Shown: piece after piece, positions 14,625 through 23,311 of the stretch
Numbering within the stretch: the stretch's first letter is position 1
Layout of the letters: each line of letters begins with the position of its first letter
From: CAZVLQ01 sp964628185
Lineage (GTDB): Bacteria > Pseudomonadota > Zetaproteobacteria > Mariprofundales > Mariprofundaceae
DNA length: 33,503 bases
Assembly: GCA_964628185.1 (NCBI GenBank)
Contig: CAZVLQ010000023.1
Span: 1-33,503 of the forward strand
Direction of reading: 5' to 3'
Position numbers and translations under genes: made by a program
The notes under the pieces: model-generated
The model's database searches: none
The model's input: only the letters and a program-made list of their open reading frames with translations
What the model was told of the DNA's origin: nothing

Positions 14625-14972
14625 ATGGCTGAAGAGCCTGCAAAAACAACGGAAACTACAACTGAACGCAGCCCGACTGCTCGCGGCAGCGAACGTCCCC
14701 GGGGGAGTAACAGCCGCGGTAGCGACCGGCGTCCTTCCCGCCGGCCGCGCTACCCGCGCCGGCGGAAATTCTGCAAATTCTGCGCCGACACCAGCCTGCG
14801 AATTGATCATAAAAACCCGGACATGCTCAGGCAGTTCATTACGGATCGCTACAAGATTCTGCCGGCGCGCGTAACGGGGACTTGCGCCAAGCATCAGCGT
14901 GAGCTGACAACGGCGGTCAAGCGTGCGCGCAACCTGGCACTGCTACCCTTCACACCGCTGCATCACGACTGA
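14625..14972 (+). CDS. rpsR: 30S ribosomal protein S18, zinc-type
   Basis: This 115-residue protein is S18, the S6 partner. The conserved core starts near residue 46 (RRKFCKFCADTSLRIDHKNP) and ends KRARNLALLPFTPLHHD. Cys50, Cys53, Cys87 and His90 have C-x2-C-x33-C-x2-H spacing, which would make a zinc-type (C+) S18. The first 45 residues form an unusual extension, Thr/Ser/Glu- then Arg-rich, beyond the common 75-residue form. A strong AGGAGG (14611-14616) with 8-nt spacing sets the start at 14625. Confidence 0.96.
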   Translation: MAEEPAKTTETTTERSPTARGSERPRGSNSRGSDRRPSRRPRYPRRRKFCKFCADTSLRIDHKNPDMLRQFITDRYKILPARVTGTCAKHQRELTTAVKRARNLALLPFTPLHHD

Positions 14973-14988
14973 TTGAACGGACATTGAC

Positions 14989-15951
14989 GTGAACCGGGCG
15001 TCAAATGCTCTGCCCGCGGCAGCCGAGTGGATACTGACCCGCCGCCTTCCCTGTGCACTGGTGGCATCCGCCATGTTCGGCATGGCGTTCTGGTTCCCGG
15101 GCACGGTACTGTCGATGCCTTTCCTGCTGGTCCATCTGCTCACGCCGGCATTGTTTGCCCTGATTACGCTGGGTGGCGGCACAACTTTTGGCGCCCAGGT
15201 CGCATTGCTGGCGACTGTGATAAGCAGCCTTGCCACGCATATGTCCGTGCAGGACGGGCTGATGATGCTGACGCTCTATGGCTTTTTACCGATTCTGGCG
15301 GCATCCGCCCTGCGCGGGCAAAAAGGGATATCCAGAAGCGCCCGGCATCTTGCCATCGGTCTGGGTGCGGCCATGCTGGGCGCGCTGATTGTCGGAACGG
15401 TGAGTAATGGAGTGGATGCGAAAACATTCGTGGATTCCCTGTTATCCCCCCTGTTTGCAGTCACAAGCCAGCAGGGTCTGGATGCCGCAACGGTTAAACG
15501 CATCCACGACCTGACCGTGTGGATATTTCCCGGCATCTCGGTGCTGTGCCTGTGGCTGATCTGGTGGGGAAACATCGTGCTGGCACGAAATACCGCCTTC
15601 CACTACGGCTTTTTCCACGGCGATATGCAACCGGTTCGCAGCCTTCGCCTGGAACGCGGAACAGCCTACCTGTTTCTGTTGCTGTTCCTGGCAGGCATAT
15701 TAAGCCAGGGAACGGTGCGTTACCTGGCATTGAATGCGTCGGTACTGACCACCGGGCTTTTTGCCGTACAGGGGCTGGCCGTCGTACACACATGGTTGTG
15801 GTGCCGGGGAATACATCTGGTGACCGGTTTGATGTATATCGCACTATTGATACAACCGGTCATGGTATTACCCTTTGCCGGGATAGGTCTGCTTGATATC
15901 TGGTTTGATTTTCGCCGGGGCATGCATCCGGTAGATGGAGGAAAAAAATAA
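14989..15951 (+). CDS. DUF2232 multi-pass membrane protein
   Basis: This 320-residue integral membrane protein has about eight hydrophobic segments, for example around 22-45, 47-70, 76-92, 95-115, 170-195, 225-245, 250-270 and 280-305. It resembles the DUF2232 family (YybS-like), commonly encoded between rpsR and rplI in alphaproteobacteria and relatives. Its function is not established; some relatives are annotated as possible transporters. It starts at a GTG (14989), 17 nt after rpsR. Its TAA overlaps the rplI ATG by one base (TAATG), and the rplI Shine-Dalgarno lies within its last codons. Confidence 0.75.
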   Translation: MNRASNALPAAAEWILTRRLPCALVASAMFGMAFWFPGTVLSMPFLLVHLLTPALFALITLGGGTTFGAQVALLATVISSLATHMSVQDGLMMLTLYGFLPILAASALRGQKGISRSARHLAIGLGAAMLGALIVGTVSNGVDAKTFVDSLLSPLFAVTSQQGLDAATVKRIHDLTVWIFPGISVLCLWLIWWGNIVLARNTAFHYGFFHGDMQPVRSLRLERGTAYLFLLLFLAGILSQGTVRYLALNASVLTTGLFAVQGLAVVHTWLWCRGIHLVTGLMYIALLIQPVMVLPFAGIGLLDIWFDFRRGMHPVDGGKK

Positions 15952-16400
15952 TGCAGTTGATTCTTTTGGAACGCGTGGAAGGACTTGGAAATGTGGGTGA
16001 TGAAGTCACGGTCAGGCCCGGATACGGACGTAATTACCTGTTGCCGCAGGGCAAGGCGGAGCTGGCCAGCAATGCCAGCCGCAAGGTGTTTGAACGGCGA
16101 CGTGAACAGCTTGAGGAACGGCAACGCAGTGAGCTTGAAAAGGCAGAGGGCCTGGCCAAAAAACTGGCCGGCCTGAATCTCGTCATCACACGCGCCACTT
16201 CGGACAGCGAGCATCTGTATGGCTCGGTTTCCACCCATGAACTGACCGATCTGCTGAACGAATCCGGCCATGCGATTGAACGTCGTCAGGTGATTCTCGA
16301 TCATGCCATCAAGACCGTGGGCGAACATCCTTTCCGTGTCCGCCTGCATCCGGACGTGACAGCCGATCTCACCATTACGGTGGCATCCGAAAATGCCTGA
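15951..16400 (+). CDS. rplI: 50S ribosomal protein L9
   Basis: This 149-residue protein has the normal length of L9, which reaches out from the L1 stalk base and supports reading-frame fidelity. The N-domain MQLILLERVEGLGNVGDEVTVRPGYGRNYLLPQGKA (spread over residues 1-36) contains the family signature. A long connecting helix spans about 40-75 (RREQLEERQRSELEKAEGLA), and the C-domain follows (LYGSVSTHELTDLL). The ATG at 15951 follows GGAGG (15937-15941) and overlaps the previous stop. Confidence 0.98.
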   Translation: MQLILLERVEGLGNVGDEVTVRPGYGRNYLLPQGKAELASNASRKVFERRREQLEERQRSELEKAEGLAKKLAGLNLVITRATSDSEHLYGSVSTHELTDLLNESGHAIERRQVILDHAIKTVGEHPFRVRLHPDVTADLTITVASENA

Positions 16401-16456
16401 CATTCTTCCGGACTGCGCTTGCAAACGGTTGACGAGTGGATGCATGCCCGTGATTC

Positions 16457-17845
16457 ATGAGGGCTAAAATCGCGTCGCTGGCAACCGACACCATGCGTGA
16501 ACATATTCCTCCGCATGCACTTGACGCCGAGCTTGCGGTGCTGGGGGGGATCATGCTGGATCCCGATGCGCTGGAGCGGCTTGAAGGCAGTCTGAAGCCC
16601 GAGCATTTCTACGCCGAGCGCCATCGTGTGATCTTTACCGCCATGCAGGACCTGGCCGGAAAAGGTCAGCCCGTGGATGCCCTGACCATCAAGGACTATC
16701 TGGAACAGCGCCGGCAACTGGATACCTGTGGCGGCGAGGCATATCTGGGCGAGTTGATTAGCGCCATTCCCACCGCCGCCAACGTCAATCATTACGGTCA
16801 TATCGTGCGAGATCGCGCCGTACTGCGTGAGTTGCTGAATGTCTGCTCCAGGGTATCACAGAATATCTATGAAGAACCCGGACGCGAAGTCGGCGAACAT
16901 CTGGACCGGGCTGAAATGGATGTGCTGGCCGTAGCCGAACGCTTCAGCCGTTCCCGGCCCACCTTCAGCAAAATGAGCGACCTGATGGTGGAAGGATATC
17001 ACCAGCTTGAAAAACGCTATGCCGAAAAAAAAGCGATTACCGGCGTACCCACCGGTTTTACCGATCTGGATGAAATCACTTCAGGCCTTCAGCACAGTGA
17101 TCTTGTCGTGATTGCCGGCCGCCCGAGCATGGGAAAAACCGCGTTCGCCATGAATCTTGCGCGCAACGCCGCCATGGAAACCGAACACGCCAGGGCCGTG
17201 GCGGTCTTTTCCCTGGAGATGTCCGTCCAACAGATTGCCCTGCGCATGCTTGCCAGTGAAGCGCGCGTCAACATGAAACTGCTGCGAACCGGCCGCTTCT
17301 CGGCCGAGGACTGGCGCAAGCTTGCCTCACATTCGGGCGCTCTGGCAGAATCTCCCATCTTTGTTGATGATACGCCCGCCATCTCCGTGCTGGAACTGCG
17401 CTCCAAGTGCCGCCGGCTGAAAAGGGAAGCCGGCGGGCTGGACCTGGTGATCATTGATTACCTTCAACTGATGAGCGGACGCGCCGACGCCGAACGGCGG
17501 GAGCAGGAGATCAGTGAAATTACACGCTCGCTCAAGGGCCTGGCCAAGGAACTGGAGGTGCCGGTCATCGCCCTTTCCCAGCTCAACCGATCGCTGGAAT
17601 CACGTGCGGACAAGCGTCCGATGATGTCCGACCTGCGCGAATCCGGTGCCATTGAACAGGATTCCGATGTCATCATGTTTATTTACCGTGACGAGGTCTA
17701 CAACAGGAAGCCTGAAAATGAAGGACTGGCTGAAATCATCGTCGCCAAGCAACGCAATGGCCCGACCGGAACCGTAAATCTCACATTTCTGCACGAATAT
17801 ACCCGCTTCGAGAATCATGCTTCGCGTGCGGGTTTTGACGACTAG
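16457..17845 (+). CDS. dnaB: Replicative DNA helicase DnaB
   Basis: This 462-residue protein is the hexameric helicase that unwinds the chromosome at the fork. The N-terminal DnaG-contact domain occupies about 18-120 (PPHALDAELAVLGGIMLD). The RecA-like ATPase domain runs from about 190, with Walker A GRPSMGKTAFAMN (about 215-227), Walker B LVIIDYLQLM, and the C-terminal motif DLRESGAIEQDSDVIMFIYR. No intein is present and the length is typical. The start is uncertain between 16457 and an ATG at 16493; neither has a good Shine-Dalgarno. Confidence 0.96.
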   Translation: MRAKIASLATDTMREHIPPHALDAELAVLGGIMLDPDALERLEGSLKPEHFYAERHRVIFTAMQDLAGKGQPVDALTIKDYLEQRRQLDTCGGEAYLGELISAIPTAANVNHYGHIVRDRAVLRELLNVCSRVSQNIYEEPGREVGEHLDRAEMDVLAVAERFSRSRPTFSKMSDLMVEGYHQLEKRYAEKKAITGVPTGFTDLDEITSGLQHSDLVVIAGRPSMGKTAFAMNLARNAAMETEHARAVAVFSLEMSVQQIALRMLASEARVNMKLLRTGRFSAEDWRKLASHSGALAESPIFVDDTPAISVLELRSKCRRLKREAGGLDLVIIDYLQLMSGRADAERREQEISEITRSLKGLAKELEVPVIALSQLNRSLESRADKRPMMSDLRESGAIEQDSDVIMFIYRDEVYNRKPENEGLAEIIVAKQRNGPTGTVNLTFLHEYTRFENHASRAGFDD

Positions 17846-17858
17846 CCCGTATCAGGCA

Positions 17859-18923
17859 ATGAGTCGTCCTGCCATCGCCTGGATTCATCTTTCCCGTCTG
17901 CGCCATAATTATCAACTACTCAGGCAGCGCGCAGGAAATGCAAAAATCATGGCCGTGGTCAAGGCCAACGCCTATGGGCACGGACTTGAACTGATCGCTC
18001 CCGCCCTGCTCGATGAAGGCTGCGACAGCTTCGCCGTTACCGATTCGGATGAGGGGACATCCCTACGCCGGATTCTGGGGCAGGGTCCGGAAATCATTCT
18101 CCTGTCCGGCATTTTCGACATGGAGGATGCGGGCCTGTGCCGTGCATGCGACCTCACCCCCGTGGCCACGGAGGCACGGCATGTCAGCATGCTTAAAAGC
18201 GCTTCATTCACGGGTAACCTGTGGCTTAAAGTGGATACGGGCATGCGCAGGCTGGGCTGCGAGGATACGGTGCGCATGATCCGGAACTGTCACAAACACG
18301 GCATCGGAGTCGCCGGAATCATGAGTCACCTGGCCTGCGCCGACACCCCCGACCATCCCCTGAATCTCCGGCAAATTGAAACATTCCGCCGGTATCTGGC
18401 GGCATTGCCCGAGCCGCTGCCTGCTTCCCTGCTGAACAGCGCCGGGCTTGTCGGCATGCCGGAATTTGGCATGGATGTCGTGCGGCCCGGCATTGCCCTC
18501 TATGGCGCCGAACCTGTAAGCGATTGTCCGCTCGGACTACAACCTGTTATGCGGTTGACCGGGCAAGTCATGCAGTTACGCAGCGTTCGCAAGGGTGAGG
18601 GCGTATCCTACGGTGCCAGTTTTATTGCGCCGGATGATATGCAAATCGCCGTGGTTTCGCTCGGATATGGCGACGGCCTGCCCAGAATACTTTCAAACCG
18701 GGGCTTTGCCCGAAGTAAAACTGCTATACTTCCCATCGTGGGCCGCATATGCATGGATTACTGCCTGCTGGATACCGGCAAGGCCAATCTTTCCACCGGT
18801 GATGTAGTGGAATTCTGGGGCGATGCCGTGCCTGCCACCGACGTGGCCGGGCTGGCGCAAACGATTGCCTATGAGCTGTTCACCGGTGTCGGACCACGCG
18901 TGCGGCGGCAGGTTGTCGCGTGA
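17859..18923 (+). CDS. alr: Alanine racemase
   Basis: This 354-residue PLP enzyme makes D-alanine for peptidoglycan. The cofactor lysine is Lys35 in AVVKANAYGHG, and the second catalytic residue is Tyr251 in GVSYGASF. The substrate-site segment GRICMDYCLLD is present near the C-terminus. The ATG at 17859 (MSRPAIAWIHLSRLRHNY) is the family-like start, 13 nt after the dnaB stop; an ATG at 17817 inside dnaB would add fourteen unlike residues. The stop overlaps the mlaE GTG by 4 nt. Confidence 0.95.
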   Translation: MSRPAIAWIHLSRLRHNYQLLRQRAGNAKIMAVVKANAYGHGLELIAPALLDEGCDSFAVTDSDEGTSLRRILGQGPEIILLSGIFDMEDAGLCRACDLTPVATEARHVSMLKSASFTGNLWLKVDTGMRRLGCEDTVRMIRNCHKHGIGVAGIMSHLACADTPDHPLNLRQIETFRRYLAALPEPLPASLLNSAGLVGMPEFGMDVVRPGIALYGAEPVSDCPLGLQPVMRLTGQVMQLRSVRKGEGVSYGASFIAPDDMQIAVVSLGYGDGLPRILSNRGFARSKTAILPIVGRICMDYCLLDTGKANLSTGDVVEFWGDAVPATDVAGLAQTIAYELFTGVGPRVRRQVVA

Positions 18924-19690
18924 GGCTGTTTGAAAGGCTTGGCCTCGTGCTTGAGACCGGTTTCATGCGAACAGGTCTTTACGCCGATACCCTGCTGAAA
19001 GGCCTGCGTAACATGGCCACGCCGCCCTGGTATGGCAGGCTGGCCCTGCGTCAGGCGGAAGCGGTCGGCGTGCAGTCCCTGCCGGTTGTGCTCTTAACGG
19101 CGCTGTTTACCGGCATGGTGCTGGCCCTCCAGTCGTATATCGGCTTTCACCGCTTCGGTGCGGAAAGTATGGTGGCAACGGTCGTTTCCCTGTCCATGTT
19201 GCGGGAACTGGGGCCGGTGCTGGTCGGTCTGATGGTTGCCGGCCGCGTGGGTGCATCCTTCGCCGCGGAGTTGGGCACGATGCGCGTTACCGAGCAGGTC
19301 GACGCCCTGTGGACGCTTTCCACCGATCCCTTCCGCTACCTGATCGTACCGCGCCTGCTTGCAGCCGTGTTCATGATGCCGTTACTGGTGACCCTTGCCG
19401 ATGCCATCGGCATTGCCGGCGGTTACGGCATCAGCGTGTTTTTCCTCGGCCAGACACCCGCTATCTATATCGAAAACGCGACGATGTATGTGCAATTGCA
19501 CGATCTGTACACCGGCATTGTCAAAGCGGCTTTTTTCGGCGCCATTATCGGTATTGTGGGCTGTTCGGAAGGCTTCTATTGCAGCGGCGGCGCACAGGGC
19601 GTAGGCAGGGCCACCACGCGTGCCGTCGTGGTCAGCGCCATGAGCATCCTGATTTTCGATTACATCCTTACGGCCTGGATGTTTCAGTGA
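18920..19690 (+). CDS. mlaE: MlaE-family lipid transport permease
   Basis: This 256-residue inner-membrane permease belongs to the MlaE/YrbE family, the membrane part of the ABC system that moves phospholipids between inner and outer membranes. It has the family signature ELGTMRVTEQVDAL (about residues 116-129) and several hydrophobic segments (for example VVLLTALFTGMVLALQSYI near 52-70). The start is a GTG overlapping the alr stop, which matches the alr-permease-ATPase order seen in alphaproteobacteria. Its stop overlaps the next ATG by one base (TGATG). Confidence 0.92.
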   Translation: MRLFERLGLVLETGFMRTGLYADTLLKGLRNMATPPWYGRLALRQAEAVGVQSLPVVLLTALFTGMVLALQSYIGFHRFGAESMVATVVSLSMLRELGPVLVGLMVAGRVGASFAAELGTMRVTEQVDALWTLSTDPFRYLIVPRLLAAVFMMPLLVTLADAIGIAGGYGISVFFLGQTPAIYIENATMYVQLHDLYTGIVKAAFFGAIIGIVGCSEGFYCSGGAQGVGRATTRAVVVSAMSILIFDYILTAWMFQ

Positions 19691-20448
19691 TGAAGGCGAA
19701 AATTCAGGTTTGTAACGTGCATAAATGCTTCAACGACAAACATGTGCTTAACGGTGTGGATCTGGAAGTCATGCCAGGAGAATCCATGGTCATTATCGGT
19801 CTTTCCGGTACCGGCAAGAGCGTACTGATGAAATGTATCCTTGGCCTGCTCAAGCCGGATAAAGGGCAGATTCTGGTCGATGGAGAGGACTGGAGCGCTC
19901 TTTCCAAACGGGAACAGCTTGAGCGAATGCAGCGGATCGGCATGGTATTCCAGAGTTCAGCGCTGTTTGACTCGCTGCCGGTATGGGAAAATGTCGCATT
20001 TGCCCTGCTGCAGCGGGGCAGAAGCGGCAAGGAGGCCCGCGAACAGGCCAGCCGCGTGCTGGAACTGGTGGGCCTGTCCGGCACCGAAGATATGATGCCC
20101 GCCGAACTCTCCGGCGGCATGACCAAGCGAGCGGGGCTTGCGCGCGCAATCTGCCACAGGCCCGAAATGGTGTTTTATGATGAACCGCTTACAGGCCTTG
20201 ATCCGGTGATGGCGGCCGTCATCACCCGTCTCATGCGGAAAATGCACGGCGAATTCCAGAGCACATCGCTCACGATTGCGCACAGCATGATGCTGGCCCG
20301 TGAATTTGGCGATCATATCGCCATGCTTTTGCAGGGAAAAATTCATCGGATTTTATCGCCTGATGAGCTAGACTCATGTCAGGATCCCGTTGTTCGGCAG
20401 TTTGTAGAGGGTCGGGCGGAAGGTCCGATCCGCCTTTTGGAGGGGTAA
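19690..20448 (+). CDS. mlaF: MlaF-family ABC transporter ATPase
   Basis: This 252-residue ATPase powers the MlaE permease. Walker A is GLSGTGKS near residues 37-44, the Q-loop lies in MVFQSSALFD, and the signature LSGGMTKRAGLARAI replaces the usual LSGGQ, as in the Mla family. Walker B is EMVFYDEP, and the switch histidine is in TIAHSM. The ATG at 19690 is chosen by its overlap with the mlaE stop. The frame is open further upstream but is antisense-like there. Confidence 0.95.
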   Translation: MKAKIQVCNVHKCFNDKHVLNGVDLEVMPGESMVIIGLSGTGKSVLMKCILGLLKPDKGQILVDGEDWSALSKREQLERMQRIGMVFQSSALFDSLPVWENVAFALLQRGRSGKEAREQASRVLELVGLSGTEDMMPAELSGGMTKRAGLARAICHRPEMVFYDEPLTGLDPVMAAVITRLMRKMHGEFQSTSLTIAHSMMLAREFGDHIAMLLQGKIHRILSPDELDSCQDPVVRQFVEGRAEGPIRLLEG

Positions 20449-20467
20449 TGGAAAGGGAGAAACTGTT

Positions 20468-21415
20468 ATGAATGCGCAGGCGCGGCTTGGGGCTTTTGTG
20501 CTTGTCGGCCTGCTCGTGCTGGGCCTGTTGAGCGTCAAAATCGGCCGTATTCACATCTTCGGCGATGGCGGCGCCATTGTGGAGGCCGTATTCAATGATG
20601 TCGGCGGCCTGGAAGAACAAACACCCGTCCGCCTGGCCGGCGTACGGGTGGGAAGCGTGGACAGCATTACACTGGAGCATAACCGCGCCCTGGTGCGGAT
20701 TCGCCTGGAACCGGATATCGCACTGCCTGCCTCCACGCATGCATCGCTCGTAAGAGGGGGGCTCATGGGGGAAAGGTTTATCGCCCTGACGGCGGACCCG
20801 GCGGACAGAAAACTTCTTGCCTCGGGCAAGCGGATACCGTCCGCCCCCGGTGGCGGAATCAGCATGCTGTTTTCAAAAGCCGGACAGATCGCTGATGACA
20901 TCCACGAACTCGCCAGCGGCGGCAAGGCGGCCATCCGGAAAATATCCGCCATGCTGGATGAAAACAGGAGAGATATCCGCAACACCATCCACAATTTCAG
21001 CGGGGTCAGCGACTCCGTCAAACAGAAGCTCCCGCCCGCACTGGACAACCTGCGCCATTTCAGCAGGGATGCAGCCCGGCTTATGGATCGGCGAAAAAAG
21101 GACCTGAACCGCGCCCTCAAGCATCTGCCCAGGGCAGTGGAGGCAAGCGAAAGATTCTTTGCCGAAGGGAAGAAGACCTTCCACGGCGCCAGCGATATCC
21201 TGATGGATAATCGGGAAAATTTGTATCGCATGATCTTCGAGTTCCGCAAGACGGCTGAAAACCTTGAGGTGCTTTCCGATGATCTGCGCCGGAACCCGTG
21301 GAAATTGATGAAGAAACAACCGGAGGTGCCGCCTTCTCCCCGCGTCAAGCTGGAAAAGATGGAGGAGATGATGCTCACCACCGGTCAGATGGGCCTTGCT
21401 CCCGCGCACAAGTAA
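20468..21415 (+). CDS. mlaD: MCE-domain lipid-binding protein (MlaD-like)
   Basis: This 315-residue protein has one N-terminal membrane anchor (about 7-27, LGAFVLVGLLVLGLLSVKIG) followed by an MCE domain (about 38-115; VEAVFNDVGGLEEQTPVRLAGVRVG is spread over 38-62). It should sit in the periplasm as the lipid-binding ring of the MlaEF complex. It is longer than E. coli MlaD (183 residues): from about 135 onward it is helical and charged, resembling long-tailed MCE proteins of alphaproteobacteria. It starts at an ATG after GGGAGAA. The next gene starts inside its last codons. Confidence 0.9.
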   Translation: MNAQARLGAFVLVGLLVLGLLSVKIGRIHIFGDGGAIVEAVFNDVGGLEEQTPVRLAGVRVGSVDSITLEHNRALVRIRLEPDIALPASTHASLVRGGLMGERFIALTADPADRKLLASGKRIPSAPGGGISMLFSKAGQIADDIHELASGGKAAIRKISAMLDENRRDIRNTIHNFSGVSDSVKQKLPPALDNLRHFSRDAARLMDRRKKDLNRALKHLPRAVEASERFFAEGKKTFHGASDILMDNRENLYRMIFEFRKTAENLEVLSDDLRRNPWKLMKKQPEVPPSPRVKLEKMEEMMLTTGQMGLAPAHK

Positions 21416-22163
21416 ACGCCTCTTTTTTGTCTTCCTGATGCTGCTTCCATCAGGGGGATGGGCTGAGACGTACTTTGAAACAGCCCAGCGCCTGCTTGAG
21501 TCCGGCCATGAAACCGAAGCGCGCAGAGCGCTCAGGCAGGAGTTACGGCTGCGCCCGAGAAACCTTGAGGCGCGCTACGACCTTGCCGTCCTGCTCACAC
21601 GCATCGGACATGCATCGGAGGCCGTCAAACTGTATGAAAATAACATGCGGCGGGGCTGGCATCTGCCGACCGTGGTTAATCTTAGTATCGAATATATCGG
21701 CCACGGCAAGCGCAAGGCTGCTGTTCAGCTTCTGCATGGCGCCGCCGGCAAGTTTCGCTCGGAAGCCGTGCCCTGGTACATGCTTGCTGCAATCGCCGAA
21801 CAAAATCACCAGCCTCAACTGGCCGATCAGAACTACCGGAAGGCCTTAAAGGCGGACCCCGTCAACGGCTTTGCCCATATACGTTATGCACGCTTCCTGG
21901 CGGCCGCGGACCGTCTTCAGTCCGCGAGAGTCCATGCCGCCCGAGCGGTAAAACTGCTGCCGGAATGCGCCGCATGCTTCAGAATCGCCGGTGACGTTTT
22001 CAGAAAGAGCGGTAAAATGAAACAGGCCTTTGCCGCCTATCAGAAAGCCGCGGCGCTGGCCCCGGATGATGCCATCAGACGGGACATAGTCGCCATGCTG
22101 GACGCCCTGGGCGAACATACCCGCGCCGCTATCATACGGCGCGCCATGCGACGCAAACCCTGA
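21396..22163 (+). CDS. Secreted TPR-repeat protein
   Basis: This 255-residue protein begins with a signal peptide (about 1-23; RLFFVFLMLLPSGGWAE) and then consists of tetratricopeptide-like helical repeats from about 25 to 240 (for example ARRALRQELRLRPRNLEARY, and MKQAFAAYQKAAALAPDDAI). TPR arrays bind other proteins, so a periplasmic adaptor role in the Mla-type system is possible. That is inference from its overlap with mlaD by 20 nt. The start is a TTG at 21396, chosen because it puts the signal peptide at the N-terminus. No MlaC or MlaB gene is present here. Confidence 0.75.
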   Translation: MLPRTSKRLFFVFLMLLPSGGWAETYFETAQRLLESGHETEARRALRQELRLRPRNLEARYDLAVLLTRIGHASEAVKLYENNMRRGWHLPTVVNLSIEYIGHGKRKAAVQLLHGAAGKFRSEAVPWYMLAAIAEQNHQPQLADQNYRKALKADPVNGFAHIRYARFLAAADRLQSARVHAARAVKLLPECAACFRIAGDVFRKSGKMKQAFAAYQKAAALAPDDAIRRDIVAMLDALGEHTRAAIIRRAMRRKP

Positions 22164-22189
22164 CCCCGGCTACGGCATCGGACACAGGC

Positions 22190-23311
22190 ATGGCCGCGCC
22201 GGCATTTCCGTTCCATGCATCCGTTCCTGGCTCGCTCGGCGTGGAAATGGAATGGATTACCGTGGATACGCACAGCGGCGCGCAGATTCCGGCCGCGCCA
22301 CCATTGTTATCGCGGGTCGGAAAGACCCCCCGTATCAAGGCCGAGCTGTTCACATCCACGATCGAGATCAACACGGAAATCCATGCGCAAACCACCGGTT
22401 GTATCGCCGAGCTGGCATCGCTGCACAACAGGGTCAGCCGCCTGCTTGCGGCGCAACAGGCCTCACTGCTGGCCAGCGGAACCCACCCGTTTTCCAGCTG
22501 GCGAGACCAGGCCGTCAGCAATGATGTGCGTTATCATCGTCTGCTTGAACGGCTGCGCTGGATGGCTCGGCGATTTAACATCTTCGGTATCCACGTGCAT
22601 GTCGGCATGCCTGACGGCGATGCCTGTATCACCGCGCTGAATCATCTCCTTCCCGTTATGCCGGTTTTTCTGGCCATATCGGCCAATTCACCTTTCTGGA
22701 TAGAACATGATACGGGACTGGCATCCGCGCGAATCAAGATTTTTGAAGGCTTAAGCCAGGGGGGCATGCCCTTCTACTTTGAAAGCTGGCGTGACTTCGA
22801 ACATTGCGCCAGCCGCCTGATGGCCACGGGAAGCATCGACTCCGTACGCGATATCTGGTGGGAAATGCGCCCACACCCGGATTTCGGCACTCTGGAAGTA
22901 CGGATTGGCGACATGCCCGCCACCAGGGCGGACGCGCTGACCTATGTCGCCTATGTGCGTGCTGAGGCCATGGCTGCGATCCATGCGCCGGCAAAGGCGC
23001 GCGTGCACCCCTCATTGATACGGGAAAACCGCTGGCGCGCCTGCCGCTATGGCATGCACGCCACCATCATTGACCCTGAAACCGAAGCCCTGATTCCGGT
23101 GCTGGACTGGATTGAAAAAAGGCTGGATATCCTGCCCGGACTGGGTGCGGAAGCGGGGGATGTGGAAATCGTCCGTAGTGAACTCGGGCGCTGGCGAAAG
23201 AGCGGGGACGGGGCGGAGCGTCAGCGGGCCATCCATCTCGCTCACCCCGGCTGGGATGACACCATACGGCATATGCGTCAGGATGGCTGGAATGATGCTG
23301 CTGCAACATAA
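22190..23311 (+). CDS. YbdK-type carboxylate-amine ligase
   Basis: This 373-residue protein belongs to the GCS2/YbdK family of ATP-dependent carboxylate-amine ligases, distant relatives of glutamate-cysteine ligase. Characteristic stretches are SLGVEMEWITVD (about 14-25), ELFTSTIEINTEIH (54-67) and FGIHVHVGMPDGD (about 128-140), with the active-site-like segment WWEMRPHPDFGTLEVRIGDM near 224-243. Weak glutamate-cysteine ligase activity is known for the E. coli family member, but the real substrate is unknown. It follows the TPR gene by 26 nt without a clear Shine-Dalgarno. It overlaps the next hydrolase gene by about 20 nt, so a two-gene function is likely. Confidence 0.85.
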   Translation: MAAPAFPFHASVPGSLGVEMEWITVDTHSGAQIPAAPPLLSRVGKTPRIKAELFTSTIEINTEIHAQTTGCIAELASLHNRVSRLLAAQQASLLASGTHPFSSWRDQAVSNDVRYHRLLERLRWMARRFNIFGIHVHVGMPDGDACITALNHLLPVMPVFLAISANSPFWIEHDTGLASARIKIFEGLSQGGMPFYFESWRDFEHCASRLMATGSIDSVRDIWWEMRPHPDFGTLEVRIGDMPATRADALTYVAYVRAEAMAAIHAPAKARVHPSLIRENRWRACRYGMHATIIDPETEALIPVLDWIEKRLDILPGLGAEAGDVEIVRSELGRWRKSGDGAERQRAIHLAHPGWDDTIRHMRQDGWNDAAAT

